Below are positions 15,460 to 21,781 of a stretch of 64,000 bases of DNA, one piece after another. Origin of the DNA: an uncultured Christensenella sp. Its GTDB lineage: Bacteria > Bacillota > Clostridia > Christensenellales > Borkfalkiaceae. The notes beneath the pieces were generated by a model, which saw only the letters and a program-made list of their open reading frames with translations, was not told the DNA's origin and ran no database searches. The stretch covers positions 248,001 through 312,000 of the forward strand of contig CAJTOY010000001.1 in assembly GCA_910578195.1 (NCBI GenBank), given 5' to 3'. Position numbers and translations under genes: made by a program. Each line of letters opens with the position of its first letter. Position 1 is the stretch's first letter.

Positions 15460-15669
15460 ATGGCAGGTAACGAATCACTCAATAAAACCATAAACGAACA
15501 GGAACTCAACAAGAAACGTGCAGAACTGCGTAAGCAAACCGCCGACTTAATGCGCCTTGACGGAGCTTCCGAAGAATACATTGAAAAGTATTTGACAGAT
15601 GCGGCAGTCGAAAATTGCTTATCAAACGGCTTTACGGCGGCAAGTTTAGCTTGGACGCTCTTGCACTAA
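15460..15669 (+). CDS. Small helical protein downstream of rtcB, 69 aa
   Basis: It begins 2 nt after the rtcB stop, so it is in the rsr-rtcB operon. The product is almost wholly helical and charged (NKKRAELRKQTADLMRLDGA) with a hydrophobic end (TAASLAWTLLH). No domain is recognised. Its fixed place behind rtcB makes a role in the RNA module plausible but unproven. Confidence 0.55.
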   Translation: MAGNESLNKTINEQELNKKRAELRKQTADLMRLDGASEEYIEKYLTDAAVENCLSNGFTAASLAWTLLH

Positions 15670-15686
15670 AAAATTTTGAATACTTT

Positions 15687-15717
15687 TTGATACAAAGTTA
15701 ATTTTTCGTGATATAAT
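15687..15717 (+). promoter_or_regulatory. Extended -10 promoter for the large ncRNA
   Basis: TTGATA (15687-15692) and TATAAT (15712-15717) are 19 nt apart; the extra TG one base before the -10 box (TGATATAAT) compensates for the long spacer. Transcription should start near 15,724. Confidence 0.65.
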
Positions 15718-15723
15718 GCGAAA

Positions 15724-16280
15724 CGCATTAGGCAAGACACTTTATCGGTGGGCGTAATATCCATCGCCTACCGTCAAAAGAAAGTAGCAATTTGGTCAAC
15801 CGCGCAAATTGAAGGGTAACATTTCCCCAGATAGTCGCCAAACTGATTCGGTATGACAAAGTAAAGCAGAATGCCTTTTGCACCATTCGGTAGCCCCGCT
15901 CGTCCCCGTTTATAGGTTTTCGGTTGAACGGTGGGGCTACCACAAACTTAATACCGCGCCTATCCAGTGTAGCTGGGCGCGGTTATATGAAGAAATGCCG
16001 GGCAGAACGCTTGTCGGAAAAGATAGCGTTAGAGAGGTTAGCACTCTCATTCTTCACCAAATCCCATAAAAAGGGCGTTTGCGCGCCCCGCCGTCAAAAG
16101 GCGGGGAAGTTTATCGGGTCCTGTACGCTTATAAGATAAGTTGCGCGCGGTGTATAGGTATTCGCACTGAGAATCAGTGCCGCCGAACCTATCAAGGCTT
16201 GCCCCAAGGTTTGGCGCATCAGAAAATTTCCGTTAAAAAATAAAAACTCGCGGTGGGGGCAAGGCAACACTGCGAGTTTT
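15724..16280 (+). ncRNA. Large, hairpin-rich ncRNA (ROOL/GOLLD-like candidate)
   Basis: About 557 nt with its own promoter and no gene. At least ten stems can be read. Examples are CGGTGGGCG/CGCCTACCG (15746/15765), CAATTTG/CAAATTG (15788/15805), GGTAGCCCC/GGGGCTACC (15889/15933), ACCGCGCC/GGCGCGGT (15953/15976), AACGCT/AGCGTT (16006/16025), GGGCG/CGCCC (16073/16084), CCCCGCC/GGCGGGG (16086/16100) and ATAGGT...GCACTGA/TCAGTGC...ACCTAT (16154-16192). The 3' end is a terminator-like AAAACTCGC/GCGAGTTTT (16243/16272). Giant ornate RNAs of this size beside phage tRNA genes are the known setting of the ROOL and GOLLD classes; I cannot assign the class from sequence alone. Confidence 0.6.
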
Positions 16281-16287
16281 ACTCTAT

Positions 16288-16367
16288 GGTTCTTTCGTCT
16301 AAACTGGTTAGGACAGCAGACTTTCACTCTGCAAATGGTTTGGGTTCAATTCCCCCAAGAATCACCA
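16288..16367 (+). tRNA. tRNA-Glu(UUC), element-encoded
   Basis: The acceptor GGTTCTT pairs with AAGAATC, CCA is encoded, and the anticodon hairpin GCAGA-CTTTCAC-TCTGC carries TTC. The T stem (TTGGG/CCCCC) has one mismatch at its base. It starts 7 nt after the large ncRNA terminator hairpin and heads a cluster of four tRNAs. Confidence 0.9.
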
Positions 16368-16374
16368 CCAACAT

Positions 16375-16449
16375 TGGGGTGTCGCCAAGCGGTAAGGCAC
16401 GGGATTTTGATTCCCGCATTCGTAGGTTCAAATCCTGCTACCCCAGCCA
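16375..16449 (+). tRNA. tRNA-Gln(UUG), element-encoded
   Basis: The acceptor TGGGGT pairs with ACCCCA and CCA is encoded. The anticodon hairpin CGGGA-TTTTGAT-TCCCG carries TTG. It is spaced 7 nt from tRNA-Glu and 6 nt from tRNA-Asn, so the three are probably one transcript. Confidence 0.92.
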
Positions 16450-16455
16450 CTATAT

Positions 16456-16531
16456 TCCCGGATAGCTCAGTAGGTAGAGCACCTGACTGTTAATCAGGCT
16501 GTCGCAAGTTCAAGTCTTGCTCTGGGAGCCA
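16456..16531 (+). tRNA. tRNA-Asn(GUU), element-encoded
   Basis: The acceptor TCCCGGA pairs with TCTGGGA, CCA is encoded, and the anticodon hairpin CCTGA-CTGTTAA-TCAGG carries GTT. The D and T arms are normal (AGCTCAG..., GCAAGTTCAAGTCTTGC). Confidence 0.93.
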
Positions 16532-16557
16532 AATGAAACTTTCTCAACTAAGGGCGC

Positions 16558-16679
16558 GGGTACCAGCGTAACGGTCTATGGTAAATAGCCGAGAAAGGTT
16601 CAGACTACTTAATCATAGCAGGGATTGTACAGCCCTTCGGTACCCAGTCCGACGCGGGAACAGCGATAAGTTCCGTAAC
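16558..16679 (+). ncRNA. Structured RNA between tRNA-Asn and tRNA-Thr
   Basis: No gene lies in this 148-nt spacer, but it folds readily. GGGTACC (16559) can pair with GGTACCC (16639). Local hairpins are GGTCTAT/ATAGCC (16573), AGGG/CCCT (16620) and GGAAC/GTTCC (16657). CCAGCGTAACGG (16563-16574) is complementary at 11 of 12 positions to 16673-16684, which runs into the 5' end of tRNA-Thr. It may be a further Y-like RNA or a precursor element that controls tRNA-Thr folding. Confidence 0.4.
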
Positions 16680-16755
16680 GCTGGCGTAGCTCAACAGGCA
16701 GAGCAACTGATTTGTAATCAGTAGGTTGCGGGTTCGATTCCAGTCACCAGCTCCA
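16680..16755 (+). tRNA. tRNA-Thr(UGU), element-encoded
   Basis: The acceptor GCTGGCG pairs with CACCAGC at 6 of 7 positions, CCA is encoded, and the anticodon hairpin CTGAT-TTGTAAT-ATCAG region carries TGT. The T arm TGCGGGTTCGATTCCAGTC is acceptable with one mismatch. Its 5' end can also pair with the upstream structured RNA. Confidence 0.9.
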
Positions 16756-16779
16756 CAGAATTTAATAGGCGGTAGGCTT

Positions 16780-17082
16780 ATGGTATATCTTTACTACTGG
16801 GACGGCAAGCTGAAAGATGCGCCCCACAAATTCCCTGAAAGTACGGGACTTGTGCGCCAGCACAATAACTGGACACATAAAATTGACGGTACCAACGGTT
16901 ACACTTCAACTACGGAACGCTTAAAGCGTTTAGTTGAGAAGAATAAGAAGACCAACGTTGATTTTCACGTCTTAACAAACTGTTTGCACTTGGCGGAAAC
17001 CCACAAATATGTTTTTGCTTGTAACGCAGAACATACTACTTGGGTTCTCGTTGAAGATAAATCAATTTTAAAAAAGGGGTAA
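16780..17082 (+). CDS. Hypothetical phage protein, 100 aa
   Basis: I start it at ATG 16780 after a GGTAGG-type site; an upstream in-frame start would lie within tRNA-Thr. The protein opens MVYLYYWDGKLKDAPHKFPE and includes GYTSTTERLKRLVEKNKK. It is small, soluble and of unknown function. It begins the short gene run that closes the element. Confidence 0.5.
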   Translation: MVYLYYWDGKLKDAPHKFPESTGLVRQHNNWTHKIDGTNGYTSTTERLKRLVEKNKKTNVDFHVLTNCLHLAETHKYVFACNAEHTTWVLVEDKSILKKG

Positions 17083-17086
17083 ATTT

Positions 17087-17443
17087 ATGGAAAAACTCAA
17101 TATGCGCATTCAGCGCAACAATAACCTTAACGACGTTTACTATGAAGACGAAGTAGGTCCCGGCAATGGTCGCCATTACTACGAAGTCCGCAGGGGCGAC
17201 AAAGTAGTAGCGAATATTCAGTTCCAGAACGGACCGCGCAACGTCGAGGGTTCCATTCCCGGCGTAGTAGAGGCGGATCTGCTTGAAATCGTCCGCCACA
17301 GACTTCAATGCTTTCAAAAAGGCGAGTTTGCGACAAGAGAGAACGCTCTTGCGCTTACAGCCACTGAAGAAGCCCTTATGTGGATGAATAAAAGGACAGA
17401 GGACAGAGCTGAAAGCGGAAAGCTCGGTACCTATCAGAAATAG
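17087..17443 (+). CDS. Hypothetical phage protein, 118 aa
   Basis: It starts 4 nt after the previous stop with a GGGG site inside that gene. It is beta-rich at the N-terminus (DDVYYEDEV-like strands, NGRHYYEVRRGDKVVANIQF) and helical at the C-terminus (ENALALTATEEALMWMNKRT). The shape recalls small acetylation- or Acb-type phage proteins (EALMWMNKR is a common tail in Acb2-like or related proteins), but I am not confident of that. Function unassigned. Confidence 0.5.
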   Translation: MEKLNMRIQRNNNLNDVYYEDEVGPGNGRHYYEVRRGDKVVANIQFQNGPRNVEGSIPGVVEADLLEIVRHRLQCFQKGEFATRENALALTATEEALMWMNKRTEDRAESGKLGTYQK

Positions 17444-17445
17444 AA

Positions 17446-17769
17446 ATGACCAAGGCAGAATTAGAACAGGCTTATGACCGCGTTTGTAAAGAAAACGATG
17501 CACTATGCTCAATTCTTTACGAGATTAAAAAGGTTATGGTGCCTGCCGCCGAAACTTTCGAGAGGGACTTCGCCGAAGATACACCTTACAATAGGGGTGT
17601 AAAGCAAGCGTTGTTTGTCATTTCCGAAACAATAAATTCAAAGCTCAAACCGTCGTCTTGGTTGTACTGTCCAACATTCAAAAATCAATTAGAAGAAAAT
17701 CTGCCTGCGTTTACAATAATCGAAGGCGGTTTATCTAAAAAGAAAAAGAAGGAATCGGACAATGGATAA
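17446..17769 (+). CDS. Hypothetical protein, 107 aa
   Basis: It starts 2 nt after the previous stop. The N-terminus is a helical, coiled-coil-like stretch (TKAELEQAYDRVCKENDALC) and the C-terminus is Lys-rich (SKKKKKES). No family is recognised. It overlaps the next gene by 8 nt. Confidence 0.45.
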   Translation: MTKAELEQAYDRVCKENDALCSILYEIKKVMVPAAETFERDFAEDTPYNRGVKQALFVISETINSKLKPSSWLYCPTFKNQLEENLPAFTIIEGGLSKKKKKESDNG

Positions 17770-17968
17770 CGAAAACGAAATTCTCATAAATGTCAAGCTG
17801 TCGCCGCTGGCTTTAAAACTGCGTACTCTGCGCCAGCAAAAGCATTTCTCGGTTGAAACCCTGTCAAAGATTACAGACATACCGCAGGAAGATATTCTCG
17901 CTTACGAAATGGACAAAGAAAAGCCGTCCACAGAAGTTCTAAATAAACTCTTGCTGCATTTAAGATAA
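17762..17968 (+). CDS. Xre-family helix-turn-helix regulator
   Basis: A 68-aa protein made of little more than an HTH_3-type domain. LKLRTLRQQKHFSVETLSKI, then TDIPQEDILAYEMDKEKPS and EVLNKLLLHL follow the Cro/CI pattern, with recognition helix VETLSKITDIP. It is the last gene of the element and probably a transcriptional regulator of it. A terminator hairpin lies about 100 nt downstream. Confidence 0.75.
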   Translation: MDNENEILINVKLSPLALKLRTLRQQKHFSVETLSKITDIPQEDILAYEMDKEKPSTEVLNKLLLHLR

Positions 17969-18068
17969 TCTGCATACCCATATCCCCCAAGGTTGTCATA
18001 TATTCTCTCGGATAGTCGTCGCGCCTAATCGTGCGGCGATTATTCATTTTTCTGTCGCTGTAATGAAA

Positions 18069-18094
18069 AAAATCGGCTCAAATGAGCCGATTTT
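18069..18094. terminator. Bidirectional terminator at the element's right end
   Basis: AAAATCGGCTCA pairs perfectly with TGAGCCGATTTT around a 2-nt gap, with A and T tracts on both sides. Just downstream, TGGGTAC is repeated twice (18112 and 18122 region); its reverse complement GTACCCA lies in the variable arm of the nearby tRNA-Ser. Confidence 0.75.
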
Positions 18095-18180
18095 GTCTAT
18101 CGTTAAACTTTGGGTACAAAATGGGTACGAAAATCGTGTGTTGGTAAAACTGCTTGATTTTTAAAGTATTTTGTTAAATA

Positions 18181-18239
18181 TGGCGCGGAGAAGAGGATTT
18201 GAACCTCCGGACGGGTATTAGCCGTCACACGATTTCCAA
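18181..18239 (-). other. 3' half of a tRNA-Ser(GGA) gene in inverted orientation (att-like remnant)
   Basis: On the minus strand the sequence runs from the anticodon loop TTGGAAATCGTGTG through a variable arm (ACGGCTAATACCCGT), the T arm CGGAGGTTCAAATCCTC and an acceptor strand to GCGCCA. The 5' half is missing. The variable arm and one acceptor base differ from the intact tRNA-Ser at 18380, so it derives from another allele. A fragment that runs from the anticodon loop to the 3' end is the usual footprint of a tyrosine-integrase attachment site, but it points the wrong way for simple insertion into the neighbouring tRNA. Confidence 0.7.
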
Positions 18240-18276
18240 ACATACCGCATTTTTGGGCTATTTTAGCCTATTTTTG

Positions 18277-18296
18277 CCCTATTGAATAGGGTTTTT
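18277..18296 (+). terminator. Small terminator hairpin
   Basis: CCCTA-TTGAA-TAGGG followed by five T. It lies between the tRNA-Ser remnant and the promoter of the intact tRNA-Ser and isolates the two units. Confidence 0.5.
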
Positions 18297-18339
18297 GAAA
18301 TTTTGAATACGGAATTTGCAAAAACAGCCTGAAAATGGC

Positions 18340-18368
18340 TTGCCTTTTTTCTCGGCTTTAAGTACAAT
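18340..18368 (+). promoter_or_regulatory. Promoter of tRNA-Ser
   Basis: TTGCCT (18340-18345) and TACAAT (18363-18368) are 17 nt apart, 11 nt before the first base of the tRNA. Confidence 0.65.
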
Positions 18369-18379
18369 GTTAGAGTAAT

Positions 18380-18468
18380 GCAGAGATGGCTGAGCGGTTT
18401 AAGGCGCACGATTGGAAATCGTGTGTACCCAAAAGGTACCGGAGGTTCAAATCCTCTTCTCTGCGCCA
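18380..18468 (+). tRNA. tRNA-Ser(GGA)
   Basis: The acceptor GCAGAGA pairs with TCTCTGC and CCA is encoded. The anticodon stem CACGA/TCGTG encloses TTGGAAA, giving GGA, and the long class II variable arm is GTACC...GGTACC. It marks the border between the mobile element and the chromosomal genes. A terminator follows at once. Confidence 0.95.
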
Positions 18469-18469
18469 G

Positions 18470-18500
18470 AAATCCCGTTGAGCAAATTCAACGGGATTTT
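18470..18500 (+). terminator. Terminator after tRNA-Ser
   Basis: AAATCCCGTTGA (18470-18481) pairs perfectly with TCAACGGGATTTT (18488-18500), followed by AATTTT. Confidence 0.75.
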
Positions 18501-18519
18501 AATTTTATCGAGGTAAAAA

Positions 18520-19215
18520 ATGGACATTAAAAAAGACGTAATCGGCATTGTGGGAGGTATGGGATCATATGCCACGCTTAACATTTTCGAGCGCATTTTA
18601 AACGCATTTGACGCCGAAAAAGAGTGGGAGCGTCCGAGAATTATAATCGATAACTTTTGCACGTTGCCGTCACGTTCGCGTGCGCTTTTATATAACGAAA
18701 AAAAGGACGTTGTAATAAACGGGCTTGCGAATTCAGTTAAAAATTTAATTTATTGCGGTGCGAATATTATTATACTCGGCAGTAATACCGCGCATTTGTT
18801 TTTAAACGATATATTAAAAATTACGCCTGAAAGCGGTAAATACATTGTCAATATCATAGAAAAGTGCGCTGAGGATTTATCAAAACAAAACGTAAAGGAA
18901 GCTATGCTTTTGGGAACGGACGCCACAGTTGATTTGGGAATGTACGAAACGGCGTTGAACGCCCGCCAAATTGCAATCAAATTGCCATCTGCCGAAAAGC
19001 AAAAGCAAGTTGCCGAATTTATAGAGATTGTAAAACAAAACGCAATAACAGATAACGCTGTCAAAAAATTTTCCGGGTTTATATCGGATATCGACACTGA
19101 CGTCATCGTTTTGGGCTGCACCGAACTTCCGGTGTTATATCAAAAATGCTTAAAACTCAACAAGACTGTCTTTGACCCGATTGACAGCGTTATAAAATAT
19201 TTAAAAGAGAAGTAA
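18520..19215 (+). CDS. Aspartate/glutamate racemase family protein
   Basis: A 231-aa PLP-independent racemase fold. The opening IGIVGGMGSYATLNIFERIL and the second catalytic motif VLGC200TELP are typical. The first catalytic motif, usually C-N-T-A-H, is GS88NTAH, so one of the two acid/base cysteines is a serine. Variants with one cysteine exist (for example an L-specific enzyme with threonine there), so it may have altered stereospecificity or act as an isomerase or hydrolase. It is followed after 3 nt by a cytidylyltransferase gene, suggesting a joint role in making a modified or activated compound, perhaps for the cell surface. Confidence 0.8.
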   Translation: MDIKKDVIGIVGGMGSYATLNIFERILNAFDAEKEWERPRIIIDNFCTLPSRSRALLYNEKKDVVINGLANSVKNLIYCGANIIILGSNTAHLFLNDILKITPESGKYIVNIIEKCAEDLSKQNVKEAMLLGTDATVDLGMYETALNARQIAIKLPSAEKQKQVAEFIEIVKQNAITDNAVKKFSGFISDIDTDVIVLGCTELPVLYQKCLKLNKTVFDPIDSVIKYLKEK

Positions 19216-19218
19216 CAC

Positions 19219-19620
19219 ATGAAAAAGGTTTTAACTTTCGGAGTATTCGATTATTTGCACTACGGTCATTTGAAGCTATTCGAACGCGCCGCAAAGCTTG
19301 GCGATTATCTTATCGTAGCCGTTCAAGTCGACGAGGAAATACATAGAACAAAGCCCGACGCAAAGGTGCTGTACACGTTCGAGCAGCGAAGAGAATTCGT
19401 GGGCGCAATCAAATACGTCAACGAAGCAATTCCTTATTATCAAGTAGCGGACGATATAAAAAATATCGATTTCGACGTATTTGTCGTCGGCGGCGACCAG
19501 AATCATTCGGGAATAATGCAAGCGATAGAATGGAGCAAATCACACGGTAAAGAAGTTGTCCGTCTCGAAAGAACGGAAGGGATTTCTTCCTCGGCAATCA
19601 AAAACGGCAAAATATCTTGA
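19219..19620 (+). CDS. tagD-like: Glycerol-3-phosphate cytidylyltransferase-like nucleotidyltransferase
   Basis: A 133-aa protein with the cytidylyltransferase signature: an N-terminal TFGVFDYLHYGHLKLFERA (HYGH corresponds to the HxGH nucleotide-binding motif) and the C-terminal RTEGISSSAIK that closes the active site. Length and motifs match TagD and related CTP transferases, which make CDP-glycerol or similar activated alcohols for envelope polymers. The substrate cannot be told from the sequence. Its stop codon lies in the loop of the terminator at 19600-19635. Confidence 0.8.
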   Translation: MKKVLTFGVFDYLHYGHLKLFERAAKLGDYLIVAVQVDEEIHRTKPDAKVLYTFEQRREFVGAIKYVNEAIPYYQVADDIKNIDFDVFVVGGDQNHSGIMQAIEWSKSHGKEVVRLERTEGISSSAIKNGKIS

Positions 19621-19635
19621 CATTTTGCCGTTTTT
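19600..19635 (+). terminator. Terminator overlapping the end of the cytidylyltransferase gene
   Basis: AAAAACGGCAAAAT (19600-19613) pairs with ATTTTGCCGTTTTT (19622-19635). The loop holds the stop codon and also the start of a TTGACA box for the next unit. Confidence 0.85.
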
Positions 19636-19648
19636 GTTGTATTATAAT
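19617..19648 (+). promoter_or_regulatory. Promoter of the riboswitch leader
   Basis: TTGACA (19617-19622) and TATTAT (19640-19645) are 17 nt apart; a perfect TATAAT overlaps at 19643-19648. A start near 19,652 would place the riboswitch P1 stem at the very 5' end of the RNA. Confidence 0.6.
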
Positions 19649-19654
19649 GCAGAA

Positions 19655-19717
19655 GATTATATATGCCCGAAATCGGTCGGGCGTCTCTACCAACTGCCTT
19701 AATAGTTGACTATAATC
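19655..19717 (+). promoter_or_regulatory. Purine riboswitch, guanine-type
   Basis: P1 is GATTATA/TATAATC (19655/19711), P2 is GCCCGA/TCGGGC (19665/19677), and P3 is CAACT/AGTTG (19691/19704). Loop 2 (AATCGG) and loop 3 (GCCTTAAT) keep the GG and CC used for loop-loop contact. J2/3 reads GTCTCTACC, with C where U48 usually is. The ligand-reading base is C19710, the guanine/hypoxanthine form, not the adenine form. The expression platform is unclear: a GGGGGC-T7 tract follows, and GCCC precedes the ribosome site of the next gene. Confidence 0.85.
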
Positions 19718-19756
19718 AAACTATGGGGGCTTTTTTTATGCCCGAAAGGAGAAAAA

Positions 19757-21115
19757 ATGGAATTTGACGTAATTATTATCGGCGCGGGTCCGGGCGGTAT
19801 ATTTGCCGCCTACGAATTTGCTAACAGCGGTAAAAAGGTTGCCGTGTTCGAAGCGGGCAATGCGCTTTCGAAGAGAAAGTGCCCTATCGACGGCAAAAAA
19901 GTAAAAACATGCGCGGGATGTAAGGTTTGTTCGATAATGTGCGGCTTCGGCGGAGCGGGCGCCTTTTCGGACGGAAAGTACAACATTACAAACGATTTCG
20001 GCGGCAGTCTTTACGAGCATATAGGCAAGGAAACTGCGCTCGAACTTATGGAATACGTCGATAAAATCAACGTAAAGCACGGCGGGCACAAGACAAAACT
20101 GTATTCTACCGCGGCGACAAAATTCCATAAGATTTGTTATCAGAATAAATTGAGACTGTTGAACGCCAAAGTCAGACATTTGGGCACGGATATAAATTAC
20201 GAGGTTCTGACAAATATTTACGACGAGCTGAAAGATAAAATACATTTCAGCTTTAACAACCCCGTTAAATCGGTTTTAAAGACCGAAAACGGCTTCGAAG
20301 TAATAGCCGATAAAAAATATTCTTGCAAATATTGCATAGTTTCCGCGGGCAGAAGCGGCAGCAAGTGGATGGAAACAATCTGTCGCGAGCTGGAAATTCC
20401 TACGACTTCGAACAGGGTTGACATAGGCGTCCGCGTAGAGCTGAGGGCGGAAATTTTCGAACATCTGACCGACGAGCTGTACGAAAGCAAGATAGTTTAT
20501 AAAACCGAAAAATTCGAGGATAACGTCAGAACGTTTTGTATGAACCCTCACGGCATAGTCGTCAACGAGAATACAAACGGCATTATAACCGTTAACGGAC
20601 ACAGCTTCGAGGGCGACGATAAAAAGACGGGCAACACGAACTTTGCATTGCTTGTGTCGAAGCATTTTTCCGAACCGTTCAAGGACAGCAACGGCTACGG
20701 CGAAAGCATTGCAAGGCTTTCGAATATGCTCGGCGGAGGCGTAATCGTTCAACGCTTCGGCGACCTTGTGCGCGGCAGACGCAGCACCCAAAAGAGGATA
20801 GAAGAGGGGGCGGTCGTTCCGACCCTGAACGCAACCCCCGGCGATTTGAGCTTAGTTCTCCCTAAAAGAATTTTAGACGGAATAATTGAAATGATTTACG
20901 CGCTCGACAACATAGCAAAGGGCACGGCGAACGACGATACGCTTTTATACGGAGTTGAGGTAAAATTCTACAATATGGAAGTTGAGACGGACGAAAACCT
21001 CGAAACCAAATACAAGGGTTTATATATAATAGGCGACGGCAGCGGGGTAACGCATTCTTTATCTCACGCCTCGGCAAGCGGCGTTTACGTCGCAAGACAT
21101 ATTCTGAAAAAATAA
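19757..21115 (+). CDS. FAD-dependent oxidoreductase of the COG2509 type
   Basis: A 452-aa protein when started at ATG 19757 (GGAG 6 nt upstream). The N-terminus VIIIGAGPGGIFAAYEFANS is a Rossmann FAD-binding motif. A cysteine group CPIDGKKVKTCAGCKVCSIM precedes CGFGGAGAFSDGKY, the signature of this uncharacterised dehydrogenase family. The C-terminal GLYIIGDGSGVTHSLSHASA is the second FAD motif. Neither substrate nor partner is known. Control by a guanine-type riboswitch is unexpected and hints at a link to purine metabolism. Confidence 0.85.
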   Translation: MEFDVIIIGAGPGGIFAAYEFANSGKKVAVFEAGNALSKRKCPIDGKKVKTCAGCKVCSIMCGFGGAGAFSDGKYNITNDFGGSLYEHIGKETALELMEYVDKINVKHGGHKTKLYSTAATKFHKICYQNKLRLLNAKVRHLGTDINYEVLTNIYDELKDKIHFSFNNPVKSVLKTENGFEVIADKKYSCKYCIVSAGRSGSKWMETICRELEIPTTSNRVDIGVRVELRAEIFEHLTDELYESKIVYKTEKFEDNVRTFCMNPHGIVVNENTNGIITVNGHSFEGDDKKTGNTNFALLVSKHFSEPFKDSNGYGESIARLSNMLGGGVIVQRFGDLVRGRRSTQKRIEEGAVVPTLNATPGDLSLVLPKRILDGIIEMIYALDNIAKGTANDDTLLYGVEVKFYNMEVETDENLETKYKGLYIIGDGSGVTHSLSHASASGVYVARHILKK

Positions 21116-21117
21116 TT

Positions 21118-21145
21118 AAGACGCGGAAATTTTCCGCGTCTTTTT
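21118..21145 (+). terminator. Terminator after the FAD oxidoreductase
   Basis: AAGACGCGGAAA and TTTTCCGCGTCTTTTT form a near-perfect hairpin ending in a T tract, directly before the promoter of the TetR operon. Confidence 0.85.
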
Positions 21146-21146
21146 G

Positions 21147-21203
21147 TTGACATACAATAAATGATATGATAAAATAACAATTGTTATTAATAATAGTTGT
21201 TAT
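21147..21203 (+). promoter_or_regulatory. Promoter and palindromic operator of the TetR-ABC operon
   Basis: TTGACA (21147-21152) and TAAAAT (21170-21175) are 17 nt apart. A 30-nt imperfect palindrome at 21174-21203, with half-sites ATAACAA and TTGTTAT, covers the end of the -10 box and the start site. This is the standard arrangement for autorepression by the TetR protein encoded next. Confidence 0.75.
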
Positions 21204-21217
21204 TTTAAGGAGGGTAA

Positions 21218-21781
21218 ATGCCGGCAAAGAAAATCGTCACAAAGGAAATTATTTTGCAAGCTGCTTTGAAATTAGTGGAGCGGGAGGGGATGGAGACATT
21301 AAACATGCGCTCTCTTGCGAACGAGTGCAATTGTTCGACACAGCCGATTTATCACGCGTTCAGCGGTATGGACGAGTTGAAAACAGAGGTTGCGAAAAAG
21401 CTTTTAGAAGAATTTTATTTGTTTTTGGAAAACGAAATCAAGTCGGGCAGATATCCCGAATATAAAGCAATCGGTATGGGTTATATTCGCTTTGCGGTTG
21501 AAAAAAGGGAGTTTTTCAAATATCTTTTTATGCGCAGACGCGTCGACGACCACAACTTCGAAGACGAAAGCTACGACGAAGCGACGTTCATGATTATGAA
21601 AAATTACGGCTTGTATAAGGACGAGGCTTATAAACTGCACTCGGAAATGTGGGTGTTCGTGCACGGAATTGCGACTATGTTTGCAACGGGCTACCTTGAT
21701 TGGGACTGGGATACCGTAGACGAAATGGTGTCCGACGTGTTTTTGAGTCTTACCGGAAATAAAAACGGAGGAAATAAATGA
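21218..21781 (+). CDS. TetR/AcrR-family repressor
   Basis: A 187-aa protein. The N-terminal HTH (ILQAALKLVEREGMETLNMR, then SLANECNCSTQPIYHAF) follows the TetR pattern; the rest is the all-helical ligand-binding domain with a WHG-like FVHGIATMFATGYL. An AGGAGGG site precedes the ATG. It overlaps the ABC ATPase gene by 4 nt, so it is the local regulator of that transporter, probably releasing its palindromic operator when an exported drug or metabolite binds. Confidence 0.9.
   Translation: MPAKKIVTKEIILQAALKLVEREGMETLNMRSLANECNCSTQPIYHAFSGMDELKTEVAKKLLEEFYLFLENEIKSGRYPEYKAIGMGYIRFAVEKREFFKYLFMRRRVDDHNFEDESYDEATFMIMKNYGLYKDEAYKLHSEMWVFVHGIATMFATGYLDWDWDTVDEMVSDVFLSLTGNKNGGNK

Noticed and set aside
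16540..16680. Group I intron between tRNA genes
   Set aside because: GGTTCAGACTA recalls a P7 strand, but the other conserved core pieces and a split exon are missing.
1..18240. Complete prophage
   Set aside because: No capsid, terminase, portal, tail, lysis, relaxase or integrase gene is visible in the window, so only part of an element of unknown type can be claimed.
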